Assembly: GCA_038240875.1 (NCBI GenBank) | Contig: JBBRGG010000182.1 | Location: forward strand, 1 to 7,295 | From: JBBRGG01 sp038240875 | GTDB taxonomy: Bacteria; Planctomycetota; Phycisphaerae; Phycisphaerales; UBA1924 | Length of the DNA: 7,295 nucleotides | Direction of reading: 5' to 3' | Shown: positions 1 through 5,618 of the stretch, piece after piece | How positions within the stretch are numbered: the first letter of the stretch is position 1 | Layout: each line of letters begins with the position of its first letter | The notes under the pieces: generated by a model | Databases searched by the model: none | What the model saw: only the letters and a program-made list of their open reading frames with translations | What the model was told of the DNA's origin: nothing | Program-made: the position numbers and the translations under genes

Positions 1-123
1 TGGCGCAATGGCACCACCGGCGACAACTCGATCTGGCTGCTCGACCCTGCCGACAATGATCTGTACACCGGCTTTCTTTCGTTCCCCAGCGTGCAGGATA
101 CGAATTGGCGGATTGCTGACTGA
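1..123 (+). CDS. C-terminal end of an FG-GAP/VCBS-repeat-like protein (5' end outside window)
   Basis: The first 40 codons of the window are an open frame ending in TGA at 121-123. The peptide begins WRNGTTGDNSIWLLD and ends with NWRIAD. The pattern W-R-N-x-T-T-G-D-N-x-I-W-L is typical of FG-GAP/VCBS repeat blades, in which 'ilWRN..tGdn.iWlm' recurs along a secreted or surface-anchored beta-propeller. Only this last partial repeat is visible, so domain number, signal peptide and function cannot be judged. It runs toward rpsA and is closed by a rho-independent terminator starting 36 bp after the stop. The reading as an FG-GAP-type protein rests on one short motif from memory. The frame and stop are clear. 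Confidence 0.65.
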   Translation, partial: WRNGTTGDNSIWLLDPADNDLYTGFLSFPSVQDTNWRIAD

Positions 124-159
124 GGCGAATCTTGTTTGAAATCTAGTCTGATTTGGGTA

Positions 160-190
160 CCCCTCTCTTACCGAGAGGGGGTTTATTTTT
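160..190 (+). terminator. Rho-independent terminator of the left-edge gene
   Basis: A perfect 8-bp stem, CCCCTCTC (160-167) with GAGAGGGG (173-180), encloses a 5-nt loop and is followed by a T-rich run at 182-190 (TTTATTTTT). It lies 36 bp past the TGA of the plus-strand gene, so it belongs to that transcript. Confidence 0.85.
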
Positions 191-255
191 CAATTGTCAC
201 CGCGCGACATTGCTATCGGTGTCGCTGCTGTCTCAAAAACCTCGTGTATGCAATG

Positions 256-282
256 AAAAACCCCCGGCAGGACCGGGGGTTT
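256..282 (-). terminator. Rho-independent terminator of rpsA
   Basis: Stem CCCCCGG (261-267) pairs with CCGGGGG (273-279) across a 5-nt loop. On the minus strand the stem is followed by TTTTT (256-260 on plus), the expected U-tract for transcription leaving rpsA, whose stop codon is about 63 bp away. The plus side has only three T after the stem, so it could work weakly in both directions, which is common between convergent genes. Confidence 0.8.
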
Positions 283-300
283 GGTGGATCAGGTTACGAT

Positions 301-351
301 CAGTTTCTTAGCCGAGACAGTTTATTAGCTCAAACAGTTTCTTAGCTGAAG
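301..351. repeat. Three 17-bp tandem repeats over the rpsA stop codon
   Basis: Units lie at 301-317, 318-334 and 335-351, each starting CAGTTT(C/A)TTAGC and differing mainly in the last four to five bases. The unit at 335-351 contains the real rpsA stop (TAA, 342-344 on the minus strand). The other two lie just downstream in the 3' untranslated region and carry TAA at 325-327 and 308-310. Because 17 is not a multiple of three, the three TAA codons fall in three different frames. Confidence 0.85.
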
Positions 352-2126
352 TGGATTTTGTCGGTGCCCATGGCGCCGTGGTCCGAGTCCATGCCACCCT
401 TGGTCGGGCTGTCGGGGCCCTTGCGCTTCGGGCGATCTTCCTCTTCGGCGGTGGGGGCGCCAACGCCGCCACCGGTCGAATCGCCCCACTGGGCACGCTT
501 GAGGGAGAGGCCGATCTTGCGTTCCGCGCGATCAACGCGAAGGATCTTGACATCGACTTCGTCCAGAGCCTTGACGATATCTTGTGGGTTCTCGACCTTG
601 TGATCGGCGAGCTCGGAGATGTGGAGCAAGCCTTCGAGATCTTGTTCGAGTTCGACGAAGACGCCGAAGTTCGTGATCTTGGTGACTGTGCCGCGAACAA
701 CCATGCCGGGCTTGTAGTGCTCGGGGATGGCGTTGATCCAAGGGTCTTCGGAGAGCTGCTTCATACCGAGGCTGATGCGCTGCTTGTCGCGATCAACTTC
801 AAGAACAATGCAGCGAAGCGAGTCACCCTTTTTGACCATCTCGTTTGGATGCGTGACCTTCTTGGTCCATGACATGTCAGAGATGTGGAGCAAGCCGTCG
901 ATGCCGGGCTCAATCTCGACAAACGCGCCGTAGTTGGCGAGGTTGCGGACCTTGCCTTCGATCATGGTGCCCGGGGGGTACTTCTCGCCGACGAGTTCCC
1001 AGGGGTTGACCTCGGTCTGCTTCATGCCGAGAGAAATTTCCTGCTTATCCTTGTTGATGTCGAGGATGACGACGTCAACTTCCTGGTTTGGCGTGACAAT
1101 TTCCGAGGGGTGATTGACGCGACGAGTCCAGGACATTTCGGAAATGTGGACGAGGCCTTCGATGCCGTCTTCAAGACGGACGAACGCGCCGTAGGTCATG
1201 ATGTTGACAACAGCACCACGAACGCGGGAACCAATGGGGAACTTCTTTTCCAGGTCCTGCCAGGGGCTGGCTTCGCGCTGCTTAAGACCAAGGGCGATCT
1301 TTTCCTTGTCACGGTCGATGTTGAGAACTTTGACTTCGATCTTCTGATCGATCTTGAGCAGTTCGCTGGGGTGATTGATTCGGCCCCAGGACATGTCGGT
1401 GATGTGGAGCAGGCCATCGATGCCGCCCAGGTCAACAAACGCGCCGAAGTCAGCGATGTTCTTGACGGTGCCGGTGACGATCTCGCCTTCCTTTAAGGTG
1501 TCGAGCAGACGCTTCTTGGCCTGATCGCGCTCGGTCTCGATGAGCTTGCGGCGCGAGATCACGATATTTCGCTTCTCACGGTCGATCTTCAGGATCTCAG
1601 CGCGAATCTTTCGGCCGATGTAATCGCCAATCTCGCCCGGGCGACGAATGTCAACCTGCGACGCGGGAAGGAAGACAGGCACGCCGATATCGACGAGTAA
1701 GCCACCCTTGATCTTGCGGGTAACCATACCTTCGACGACATCTCCTTCTTTTTGGGTGTCGACGATGCGCTGCCAGGCGAGCATGCGATCGGCCTTGCGC
1801 TTGGAGAGCTGTACAAGCCCGCCATCGCCTTCGAGTGCTTCGAGGAGGACGTCGACTTCATCGCCGACCTTGATGTCAGTGCCCTCAAACTCTTCGCGAG
1901 GGATGAGCCCTTCGCTCTTGAGGCCGACTTCAACGACAACGTCGTCGCCGGCAAACCCGATGATCGTGCCCTTGATGAGCTTGCCTGCTGAGAGGTCTGC
2001 GGCTTGCTCGGTGAGCAGCGCGTCCATGTAGGAGTCGCCCTCGCCCGCTTGCCCAAAGGCCTTCAGCATTGCGGCGGCTTCTTCGTCCGCCAGCCCAAGA
2101 GACGCGATCAACGCTTCATCAATCAT
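342..2126 (-). CDS. rpsA: 30S ribosomal protein S1
   Basis: A 594-residue protein with six S1 (OB-fold) RNA-binding domains at roughly residues 48-110, 127-193, 212-282, 297-369, 384-456 and 471-543. The last four show the classic signature '(Y/F)GAFV.L..GI.GL.HISDMSW...HPSE' and end in 'DK.(K/E)ISLGMKQ'; the sixth has NFGVFVELEQDLEGLLHISEL. S1 binds the 30S subunit and helps recruit and unfold mRNA. The first two domains are more divergent, as is usual for the ribosome-binding half of S1. A 46-residue extension precedes domain 1, and a 49-residue Gly/Asp/Lys-rich, probably disordered tail follows domain 6. The ATG at 2124-2126 is supported by AAAGAAGGG ending 5 nt upstream on the minus strand. 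The gene stands alone, without the cmk neighbour seen in enterobacteria, and ends within a triplicated 17-bp unit followed by a terminator. Confidence 0.97.
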   Translation of the reverse strand: MIDEALIASLGLADEEAAAMLKAFGQAGEGDSYMDALLTEQAADLSAGKLIKGTIIGFAGDDVVVEVGLKSEGLIPREEFEGTDIKVGDEVDVLLEALEGDGGLVQLSKRKADRMLAWQRIVDTQKEGDVVEGMVTRKIKGGLLVDIGVPVFLPASQVDIRRPGEIGDYIGRKIRAEILKIDREKRNIVISRRKLIETERDQAKKRLLDTLKEGEIVTGTVKNIADFGAFVDLGGIDGLLHITDMSWGRINHPSELLKIDQKIEVKVLNIDRDKEKIALGLKQREASPWQDLEKKFPIGSRVRGAVVNIMTYGAFVRLEDGIEGLVHISEMSWTRRVNHPSEIVTPNQEVDVVILDINKDKQEISLGMKQTEVNPWELVGEKYPPGTMIEGKVRNLANYGAFVEIEPGIDGLLHISDMSWTKKVTHPNEMVKKGDSLRCIVLEVDRDKQRISLGMKQLSEDPWINAIPEHYKPGMVVRGTVTKITNFGVFVELEQDLEGLLHISELADHKVENPQDIVKALDEVDVKILRVDRAERKIGLSLKRAQWGDSTGGGVGAPTAEEEDRPKRKGPDSPTKGGMDSDHGAMGTDKIHFS

Positions 2127-2635
2127 GTGAACCCTTCTTTGTGGAACGCACGCTCATACGCCGATAGAACCTTTGCAAGCAACCTGAGTCACGTAGCAAC
2201 ACGCCACGCGTCGGAAGTTTCATGCGTCGGCCAACGGTCGTTTGAGGTGTGCCTTCCAGCGGTGGCGATAGACAGCCTCGGGTGGTCGAGTGTCGCGTCG
2301 GCACCAAAGCGCGCCACCAAGTGTGGTACGCCTTGCTCCAATTGAGGAGCGTGTGTGACCTGTATACCCCGCCCTTCGCGAACGCGAAGAGATAGCGGCC
2401 TGGCATCCACCACCAGAACCACTATCGTAGCCGCCCGGCCCGGCCACGCAAGGGTTTATGTGCGCTTATGCCATCGAGCATCGAAGTCTCACGATTTGTT
2501 TGCGCCAACCGTGCAAGGGAACAAGCCAAACGATTACCTATCTAGATGAAAATGCGAACGCAATAGCGCGAATGCCGAGCAAAAATGGCCAGCAAAATGG
2601 CAAGAAAACATTGCAAGTATCTGTCGTTAAAAGAC
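2127..2635. other. Gene-free region upstream of rpsA
   Basis: About 509 bp separate the start of rpsA from the end of the receiver-like gene, both on the minus strand. The short open frames here have no recognisable domain and no convincing ribosome site. On the minus strand I see a weak stem (GCCA/TGGC at 2588-2601) followed by ATTTTT, a poor candidate terminator for the receiver-like gene. I also see a 16-bp palindrome at 2374-2389 and a hairpin at 2271-2294 that could belong to an rpsA leader. No clear -35/-10 pair for rpsA could be assigned. No RNA gene signature (tRNA, RNase P, tmRNA, SRP) was recognised on either strand. Confidence 0.6.
2362..2389 (-). promoter_or_regulatory. 16-bp palindrome upstream of rpsA beside a TATACA box
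   Basis: CTTCGCGAACGCGAAG (2374-2389) is a perfect inverted repeat with 7-bp arms around AA. On the minus strand it sits just upstream of TATACA (2362-2367), a possible -10 box, so it covers the place of the -35 element. This would give rpsA an untranslated leader of about 230 nt. The promoter match is weak and no -35 sequence supports it. The palindrome is certain; its role as an operator is inference. Confidence 0.25.
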
Positions 2636-2998
2636 TTACCCTGACCTGCCTGCAAGCGACATCAAAATTTCTTCCATCGCGTGGTCAAAGGCGCCGCGCG
2701 TCAGCACGTCGTCGGCACCGGCGTTTCTCGCCGCCTGAAGCAAATCTTTGGCGACGTGCGGCCCCCACGCCAAGACTCGGATCGACTTGATCGCGGCGTC
2801 TTCTTTAACCCGGCGAATCAATGCCAGCGCGTCTTCACCCTTATCAAGGTCAACGACCAACGCTTTCACGCCTCCTTCGGCTAGGCGTGCTTCAAGCATC
2901 TCGATTGTGCGCACAGGCCTGGCCGGTAGGCCTAAGGCGTCGGCGGTGGCTTTGATTTTGGTCGCCCAGATCAAGTCGGCGGCGGAGTACAGGATCAT
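2636..2998 (-). CDS. Stand-alone CheY-like (pseudo)receiver domain protein
   Basis: A 120-residue protein that looks like a single response-regulator receiver fold with no output domain. Strand 1 is MILYSAADL, strand 3 is ALVVDLD with D50 at the phospho-acceptor place, strand 4 is IRVLAWG, strand 5 is ADDVLTR, and a last helix (FDHAMEEILMSL) follows. Several canonical residues differ: the acidic pair after strand 1 is replaced by S/A, the Thr/Ser after strand 4 is Gly79, and the conserved Lys after strand 5 is Arg101 or Thr100. This suggests a degenerate receiver that may not be phosphorylated in the usual way. I chose the ATG at 2996-2998 because strand 1 starts there; a TTG at 3074-3076 would add 26 residues without fold sense. 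No good Shine-Dalgarno site precedes it. It is divergent from glutamate dehydrogenase, with no proof of shared function. Family confidence is moderate; the gene itself looks real by length and composition. Confidence 0.75.
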   Translation of the reverse strand: MILYSAADLIWATKIKATADALGLPARPVRTIEMLEARLAEGGVKALVVDLDKGEDALALIRRVKEDAAIKSIRVLAWGPHVAKDLLQAARNAGADDVLTRGAFDHAMEEILMSLAGRSG

Positions 2999-3042
2999 GC
3001 TGAATTGTTCGCAGCGAATCAGGAATACGCACGCTAATTGGC

Positions 3043-3060
3043 ACGATTCTACAGAATCGT
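3043..3060. promoter_or_regulatory. Perfect 18-bp palindrome, candidate operator
   Basis: ACGATTCTACAGAATCGT has two exact 8-bp arms around a 2-bp centre. It lies 45-62 bp upstream of the receiver-like gene and about 190 bp upstream of glutamate dehydrogenase, in the shared divergent region. On the minus strand it contains TAGAAT, a 5/6 match to a -10 box. TTGGGT lies 19 bp further upstream (17 bp before TGTAGA), a possible but poorly spaced -35. A palindrome over a -10 box is the usual geometry for a repressor site. The symmetry is certain; the regulator and the promoter are inferred. Confidence 0.45.
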
Positions 3061-3128
3061 TTACGTTCGCACCCAATAAGCATCAAAACCACCTGCGTCG
3101 GTACGCAACGATAAGAGAGACTTGTCGG

Positions 3129-3150
3129 GGCTAGTCTCGCGTGCCTAGCC
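3129..3150. promoter_or_regulatory. Inverted repeat upstream of glutamate dehydrogenase
   Basis: GGCTAG (3129-3134) and CTAGCC (3145-3150) form exact 6-bp arms 10 bp apart, about 100 bp upstream of the glutamate dehydrogenase start. It could be a binding site or a short leader hairpin. There is no T-run after it, so it is not a terminator. No convincing sigma-70 promoter could be placed around it. Confidence 0.2.
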
Positions 3151-3247
3151 TTGTGATAGTGTCGGCCTATTGATTGCTGCCTGCGTGCTGCGTCGCCGCG
3201 TTGGTGTGCATCGTGAGTCATCGCGTCACTATCGGAATATAGCACTT

Positions 3248-4588
3248 ATGACAACCGTCGCAAACCCTGCTCGCCACGCCGTTACTGCTTCGCAAGATAC
3301 TCACCCTGTGTTCGACGAGTTGGGCTTTCCGACCGACACGAACAACTTGTACCGTCAGACAGTGGGCGCGATGCTTCACGCGGCGGACGTGATGAGCTTG
3401 CCTCACTACCTCAAGATCGTTCTGGCACAGCCCAAGAACGAAATCATGGTCAACTTTCCCGTCAAAATGGACGACGGCCAATTTCGTCTCTTCAAGGGCT
3501 ACCGCGTTCAGCACAACAACGCGCTGGGGCCTTACAAGGGCGGCTTGCGATTTCATCACGATGTGCACCTCGACGACGTCAAGAGCCTCGCGTTTCTCAT
3601 GACCATGAAGTGCTCGCTCGTCGGCGTGCCTTATGGCGGCGGCAAGGGCGGGATCAAGGTCGATCCGCGCAAGCATTCATCGGGCGAAATGGAACGTATC
3701 GTTCGCCGATTCACTGCTGCCATTGCGCACCAGATCGGGCCTGATTACGATATTCCTGCTCCGGACGTGGGCTCGAACGCGCAGCACATGGCGTGGATCG
3801 CCGACACGTACACGTTCCTTTCCGAAATCGGCGGCCACAACCCCACGGCGGTAGTCACGGGCAAGCCGGTTGAATACGGCGGCTCACTAGGCCGTGAGAA
3901 GGCAACCGGCCAGGGCGTGGTTGATACGCTGTGCGAGATCATTCCAGAAATCGGGCTTAATTCCGCGACGTGCACCTTTAGCGTGCTGGGCTTTGGCAAT
4001 GTGGGCTCGTGGTCTGGAAAGATTTTCCAGGACAAGGGTGCGAAGATGATCGCGGTCGCCGACCACACGGGGTTCTTGATCAACGAGAAGGGCATCGACG
4101 CCAACGACCTCGCGGCGTATGTCTCGCAGCGTGGCGGCGTCGCTGGGTATGCCAAGGCGAACAAGTGCACAAAGGAAGAGTTTTACAAGTGCAAGGTGGA
4201 TGTGTTTATTCCAGCCGCGCTTGAGCAGATGATCCAGGAACCCGAAGCCGAGATACTCAACTGCAAGGTTGTTGCCGAGGGCGCGAACGCGCCGACGACG
4301 CCAGCGGGTGAGCGCGTGCTGCAGCGTCGCGGGATCGAGGTTTTGCCTGCGATTCTCTGCAACGCTGGAGGGGTCACGGTGTCGTACTTTGAGTGGGTTC
4401 AGAATAAGACGTTCCAAGCGTGGGACCTTGACAACGTTGACGCCCAGCTCAACCGCCACATTACACAGGCGACGACGCGAGTTCGCGACGCACGCAAGAA
4501 GTACAAGGTCGATATGCGTACTGCGGCGTACATCGCGGCCCTCGAGCGCCTTGCCAAGGCGTACGAAGTTCGTGGCATCTTCCCGTAA
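3248..4588 (+). CDS. gdhA: Glutamate dehydrogenase (hexameric, small-subunit type)
   Basis: A 446-residue Glu/Leu/Phe/Val dehydrogenase family enzyme that interconverts glutamate and 2-oxoglutarate plus ammonium with NAD(P)(H) in the cytoplasm. The N-terminal substrate domain has GPYKGGLRFH (94-103, substrate-binding Lys97), MKCSLVGVPYGGGKGGI with Lys133 in the catalytic-lysine motif, and PAPDVGSN with Asp173 at the catalytic aspartate place. The Rossmann domain has TGKPVEYGGSLGREKATGQGV and the dinucleotide loop GFGNVG (248-253). Near the end, VAEGANAPTTP and GGVTVSYFEW (Ser379) are family signatures. NAD versus NADP preference cannot be read safely; Asp272 after the second Rossmann strand is noted. 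I chose the ATG at 3248; the frame stays open to a TTG at 3170, but those residues do not look conserved. A 20-odd residue extension precedes the family core. No clear Shine-Dalgarno site is present. The gene is monocistronic with its own terminator. gdhA is the usual symbol for this type. Confidence 0.95.
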   Translation: MTTVANPARHAVTASQDTHPVFDELGFPTDTNNLYRQTVGAMLHAADVMSLPHYLKIVLAQPKNEIMVNFPVKMDDGQFRLFKGYRVQHNNALGPYKGGLRFHHDVHLDDVKSLAFLMTMKCSLVGVPYGGGKGGIKVDPRKHSSGEMERIVRRFTAAIAHQIGPDYDIPAPDVGSNAQHMAWIADTYTFLSEIGGHNPTAVVTGKPVEYGGSLGREKATGQGVVDTLCEIIPEIGLNSATCTFSVLGFGNVGSWSGKIFQDKGAKMIAVADHTGFLINEKGIDANDLAAYVSQRGGVAGYAKANKCTKEEFYKCKVDVFIPAALEQMIQEPEAEILNCKVVAEGANAPTTPAGERVLQRRGIEVLPAILCNAGGVTVSYFEWVQNKTFQAWDLDNVDAQLNRHITQATTRVRDARKKYKVDMRTAAYIAALERLAKAYEVRGIFP

Positions 4589-4654
4589 GCGAAGGTGTGC
4601 AGTCGCGGTGGATAAGGTTGGCAACGAAACAGGTTTGGCAATGTAGATTGTATA

Positions 4655-4683
4655 AAAGCCCTCGGCACATGCCGAGGGTTTTT
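4655..4683 (+). terminator. Rho-independent terminator of glutamate dehydrogenase
   Basis: Arms CCCTCGGCA (4659-4667) and TGCCGAGGG (4670-4678) are exact complements (8 bp with a 4-nt loop in practice), followed by TTTTT at 4679-4683. It starts about 70 bp after the TAA. The preceding AAAA (4654-4657) gives a short U-run on the other strand, so weak bidirectional action is possible. Confidence 0.9.
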
Positions 4684-4752
4684 CATTGAGATGGAAGTGT
4701 GAGTGAATGGCAGTGCAAGGGCGAGGCAACCGGTCGGGACGGCCGGACCACG

Positions 4753-4776
4753 CAAGCCAAAGGCATCAAGCCAAAG
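4753..4776. repeat. 10-bp direct repeat, two copies
   Basis: CAAGCCAAAG occurs exactly at 4753-4762 and 4767-4776 (14-bp period). Both copies lie inside a possible stem formed by GGCCG (4741-4745) and CGGCC (4780-4784), just after the glutamate dehydrogenase terminator. Confidence 0.7.
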
Positions 4777-4837
4777 TGTCGGCCTGTGTGTGTCATGCTC
4801 CGCAGCGAACAAGCAAGGTGCGAGCACGAGAAAATGT

Positions 4838-4870
4838 AAGAAAGCCCGAACGCTTTCGCGCGCGGGCCTT
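4838..4870 (-). terminator. Orphan minus-strand rho-independent terminator with GAAA tetraloop
   Basis: Read on the minus strand, AAGGCCCG (4870-4863) pairs with CGGGCUUU (4848-4841), including one G·U pair. One C/U mismatch and a G·U pair follow inward, then CGC/GCG closes a GAAA loop (4857-4854). The stem is followed by further T (UUUCUU at 4843-4838). On the plus strand the G·U pairs become A·C mismatches and the loop is UUUC, so the structure is built for minus-strand RNA. The nearest upstream recognised gene on that strand is dnaB, whose stop is about 750 bp away, so it more likely ends an unannotated transcript. Confidence 0.7.
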
Positions 4871-4930
4871 CAAGCGGCTTCTCTCTCCTAGTTCCAGCCT
4901 GAATACGAAACCAAATAGCCGCAGTTCCAC

Positions 4931-4950
4931 CTCGAACTTCTCTCGAACTT
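4931..4950. repeat. 9-bp direct repeat with 11-bp period
   Basis: CTCGAACTT occurs exactly at 4931-4939 and 4942-4950. The 11-bp spacing puts both copies on nearly the same face of the helix, which would suit a protein binding side by side. They lie upstream of the orphan terminator on the minus strand. Confidence 0.7.
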
Positions 4951-4993
4951 GAATCAAAGCTTGTTCATATACTTGCGTGAAGCTATCTCAGCA

Positions 4994-5031
4994 TGCTTCT
5001 TCGTGCTTCGCACAATTGTCACGCGTGCTTC
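4994..5031. repeat. Three TGCTTC copies at near-helical spacing
   Basis: TGCTTC occurs at 4994-4999, 5004-5009 and 5026-5031, starts 10 and 22 bp apart, in the contexts GCATGCTTC, TCGTGCTTC and GCGTGCTTC. The middle copy is part of the small hairpin GTGC-TTC-GCAC (5003-5013). Words this short can recur by chance, but three in 38 bp is denser than expected. Confidence 0.5.
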
Positions 5032-5221
5032 AAATAACGAAGATCTCTCCTGTGCTCGATTCTTTAATACATGCGAGTGTGAGGCGGCGGCACGAGTGCG
5101 CACGGGCAGCATGGATCGCTCACCCGCAAGTCCCCTCCGACCTGCGCAGCCACGGCTGCATGCATTCACAAATCCGTTTGCACCCTTCAAGCATCGATCC
5201 AATGTCGAACACAAACACTCC

Positions 5222-5244
5222 GAACAAACGTGGCTTGAACAAAC
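5222..5244. repeat. 8-bp direct repeat GAACAAAC, two copies
   Basis: GAACAAAC occurs exactly at 5222-5229 and 5237-5244 (15-bp period). A related GAACACAAAC sits just upstream near 5206-5215. The role is unknown, and chance recurrence in A-rich sequence is possible. Confidence 0.45.
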
Positions 5245-5618
5245 TACGCCACTACGGAGCTACTTCGGTGTAGATCGACCTGCCGACCGCCTCACACATG
5301 CACGCTTAATGATTGAACGTAAGCAACGAGGTACACATGTGCTTTCGTAAATTGTTCTCTCTTTGCCGTCAAATTCATCGAATGTTGCTCGAATTTAAAC
5401 CAAATGTTCATAGAACGCTTCAGTTGTGGAGCACGCACGATTGCATGACGAAGGCTCGTCTTTGCGTGCGTGATATAGACACAATTACGTACGCGATGCC
5501 TACGGACTCGGTAGCAGGATTCGTGTTGAGCGGGTCGCAAGTTGATGGTGAATCACGGTTCATCTGCAAAGGAAACACATCTAGCGCCGCGCTTGCGATC
5601 ATGTAAATGACGTGATCA

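Larger units (their letters stand above)
4684..5618. other. Large gene-free region between glutamate dehydrogenase and dnaB
   Basis: About 935 bp with more A/T and different word use than the flanking genes. Short frames exist on both strands, but none shows a known domain or the codon style of the neighbours. The best is 5337-5606 plus (89 codons, GAGG 5 nt before ATG), judged doubtful. The region holds a strong minus-strand terminator (4838-4870) with no gene to end, and several short direct repeats (CAAGCCAAAG, CTCGAACTT, TGCTTC, GAACAAAC). It also has palindromes such as TGCATGCA (5157-5164) and CACATGTG (5334-5341). A weak minus-strand promoter candidate is TTGACG (5367-5372) with TACGAA (5344-5349) 17 bp apart. 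No tRNA, rRNA, RNase P, tmRNA or SRP RNA signature was recognised. It could hold a non-coding RNA, decayed genes, or a protein-binding region. Confidence 0.6.

Noticed and set aside
308..700. 130-residue minus-strand frame overlapping the rpsA 3' end
   Set aside because: An out-of-frame Ser/Arg-rich shadow of S1 domain 6 and the tail. It only ends at 308 because the TAA unit is repeated there.
885..1496. 203-residue open frame antisense to rpsA
   Set aside because: It lies fully inside rpsA on the other strand. Its residues mirror the repeated S1 codons (recurring 'DVEQA'-like words) and no domain is visible. Rpsa itself is certain.
3170..3247. Longer glutamate dehydrogenase from an upstream TTG
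   Set aside because: The added residues (Arg-rich, non-conserved in style) do not fit the family; the ATG at 3248 leads straight into a normal N-terminal region.
3887..4729. 280-residue open frame antisense to glutamate dehydrogenase
   Set aside because: A mirror of a GC-biased coding strand. It runs through the dehydrogenase terminator and shows no domain.
5060..5110. Resemblance to the start of 16S rRNA
   Set aside because: TTAATACATGCGAGT matches the usual TTAATACATGCAAGT in 14 of 15 bases. The conserved sequence expected before it is missing and the following bases do not continue the match, so chance is the simplest reading.
4954..5214. 86-residue minus-strand frame upstream of the orphan terminator
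   Set aside because: It needs a TTG start with a possible GGAG only 3 nt away. Its composition is Arg/Ser/Cys-rich with no domain. A non-coding transcript explains the terminator as well.
5597..5617. Hairpin right after the dnaB stop as its terminator
   Set aside because: GATCATGT/ACGTGATC can pair with one wobble, but no T-run follows on the minus strand, so it is not a convincing rho-independent terminator.
4684..5618. Replication origin in the long region next to dnaB
   Set aside because: No good DnaA boxes (TTATNCACA) were seen; the nearest, around ATTCACA at 5164-5170, matches poorly. There is no clear AT-rich unwinding stretch, and no dnaA or dnaN neighbour.
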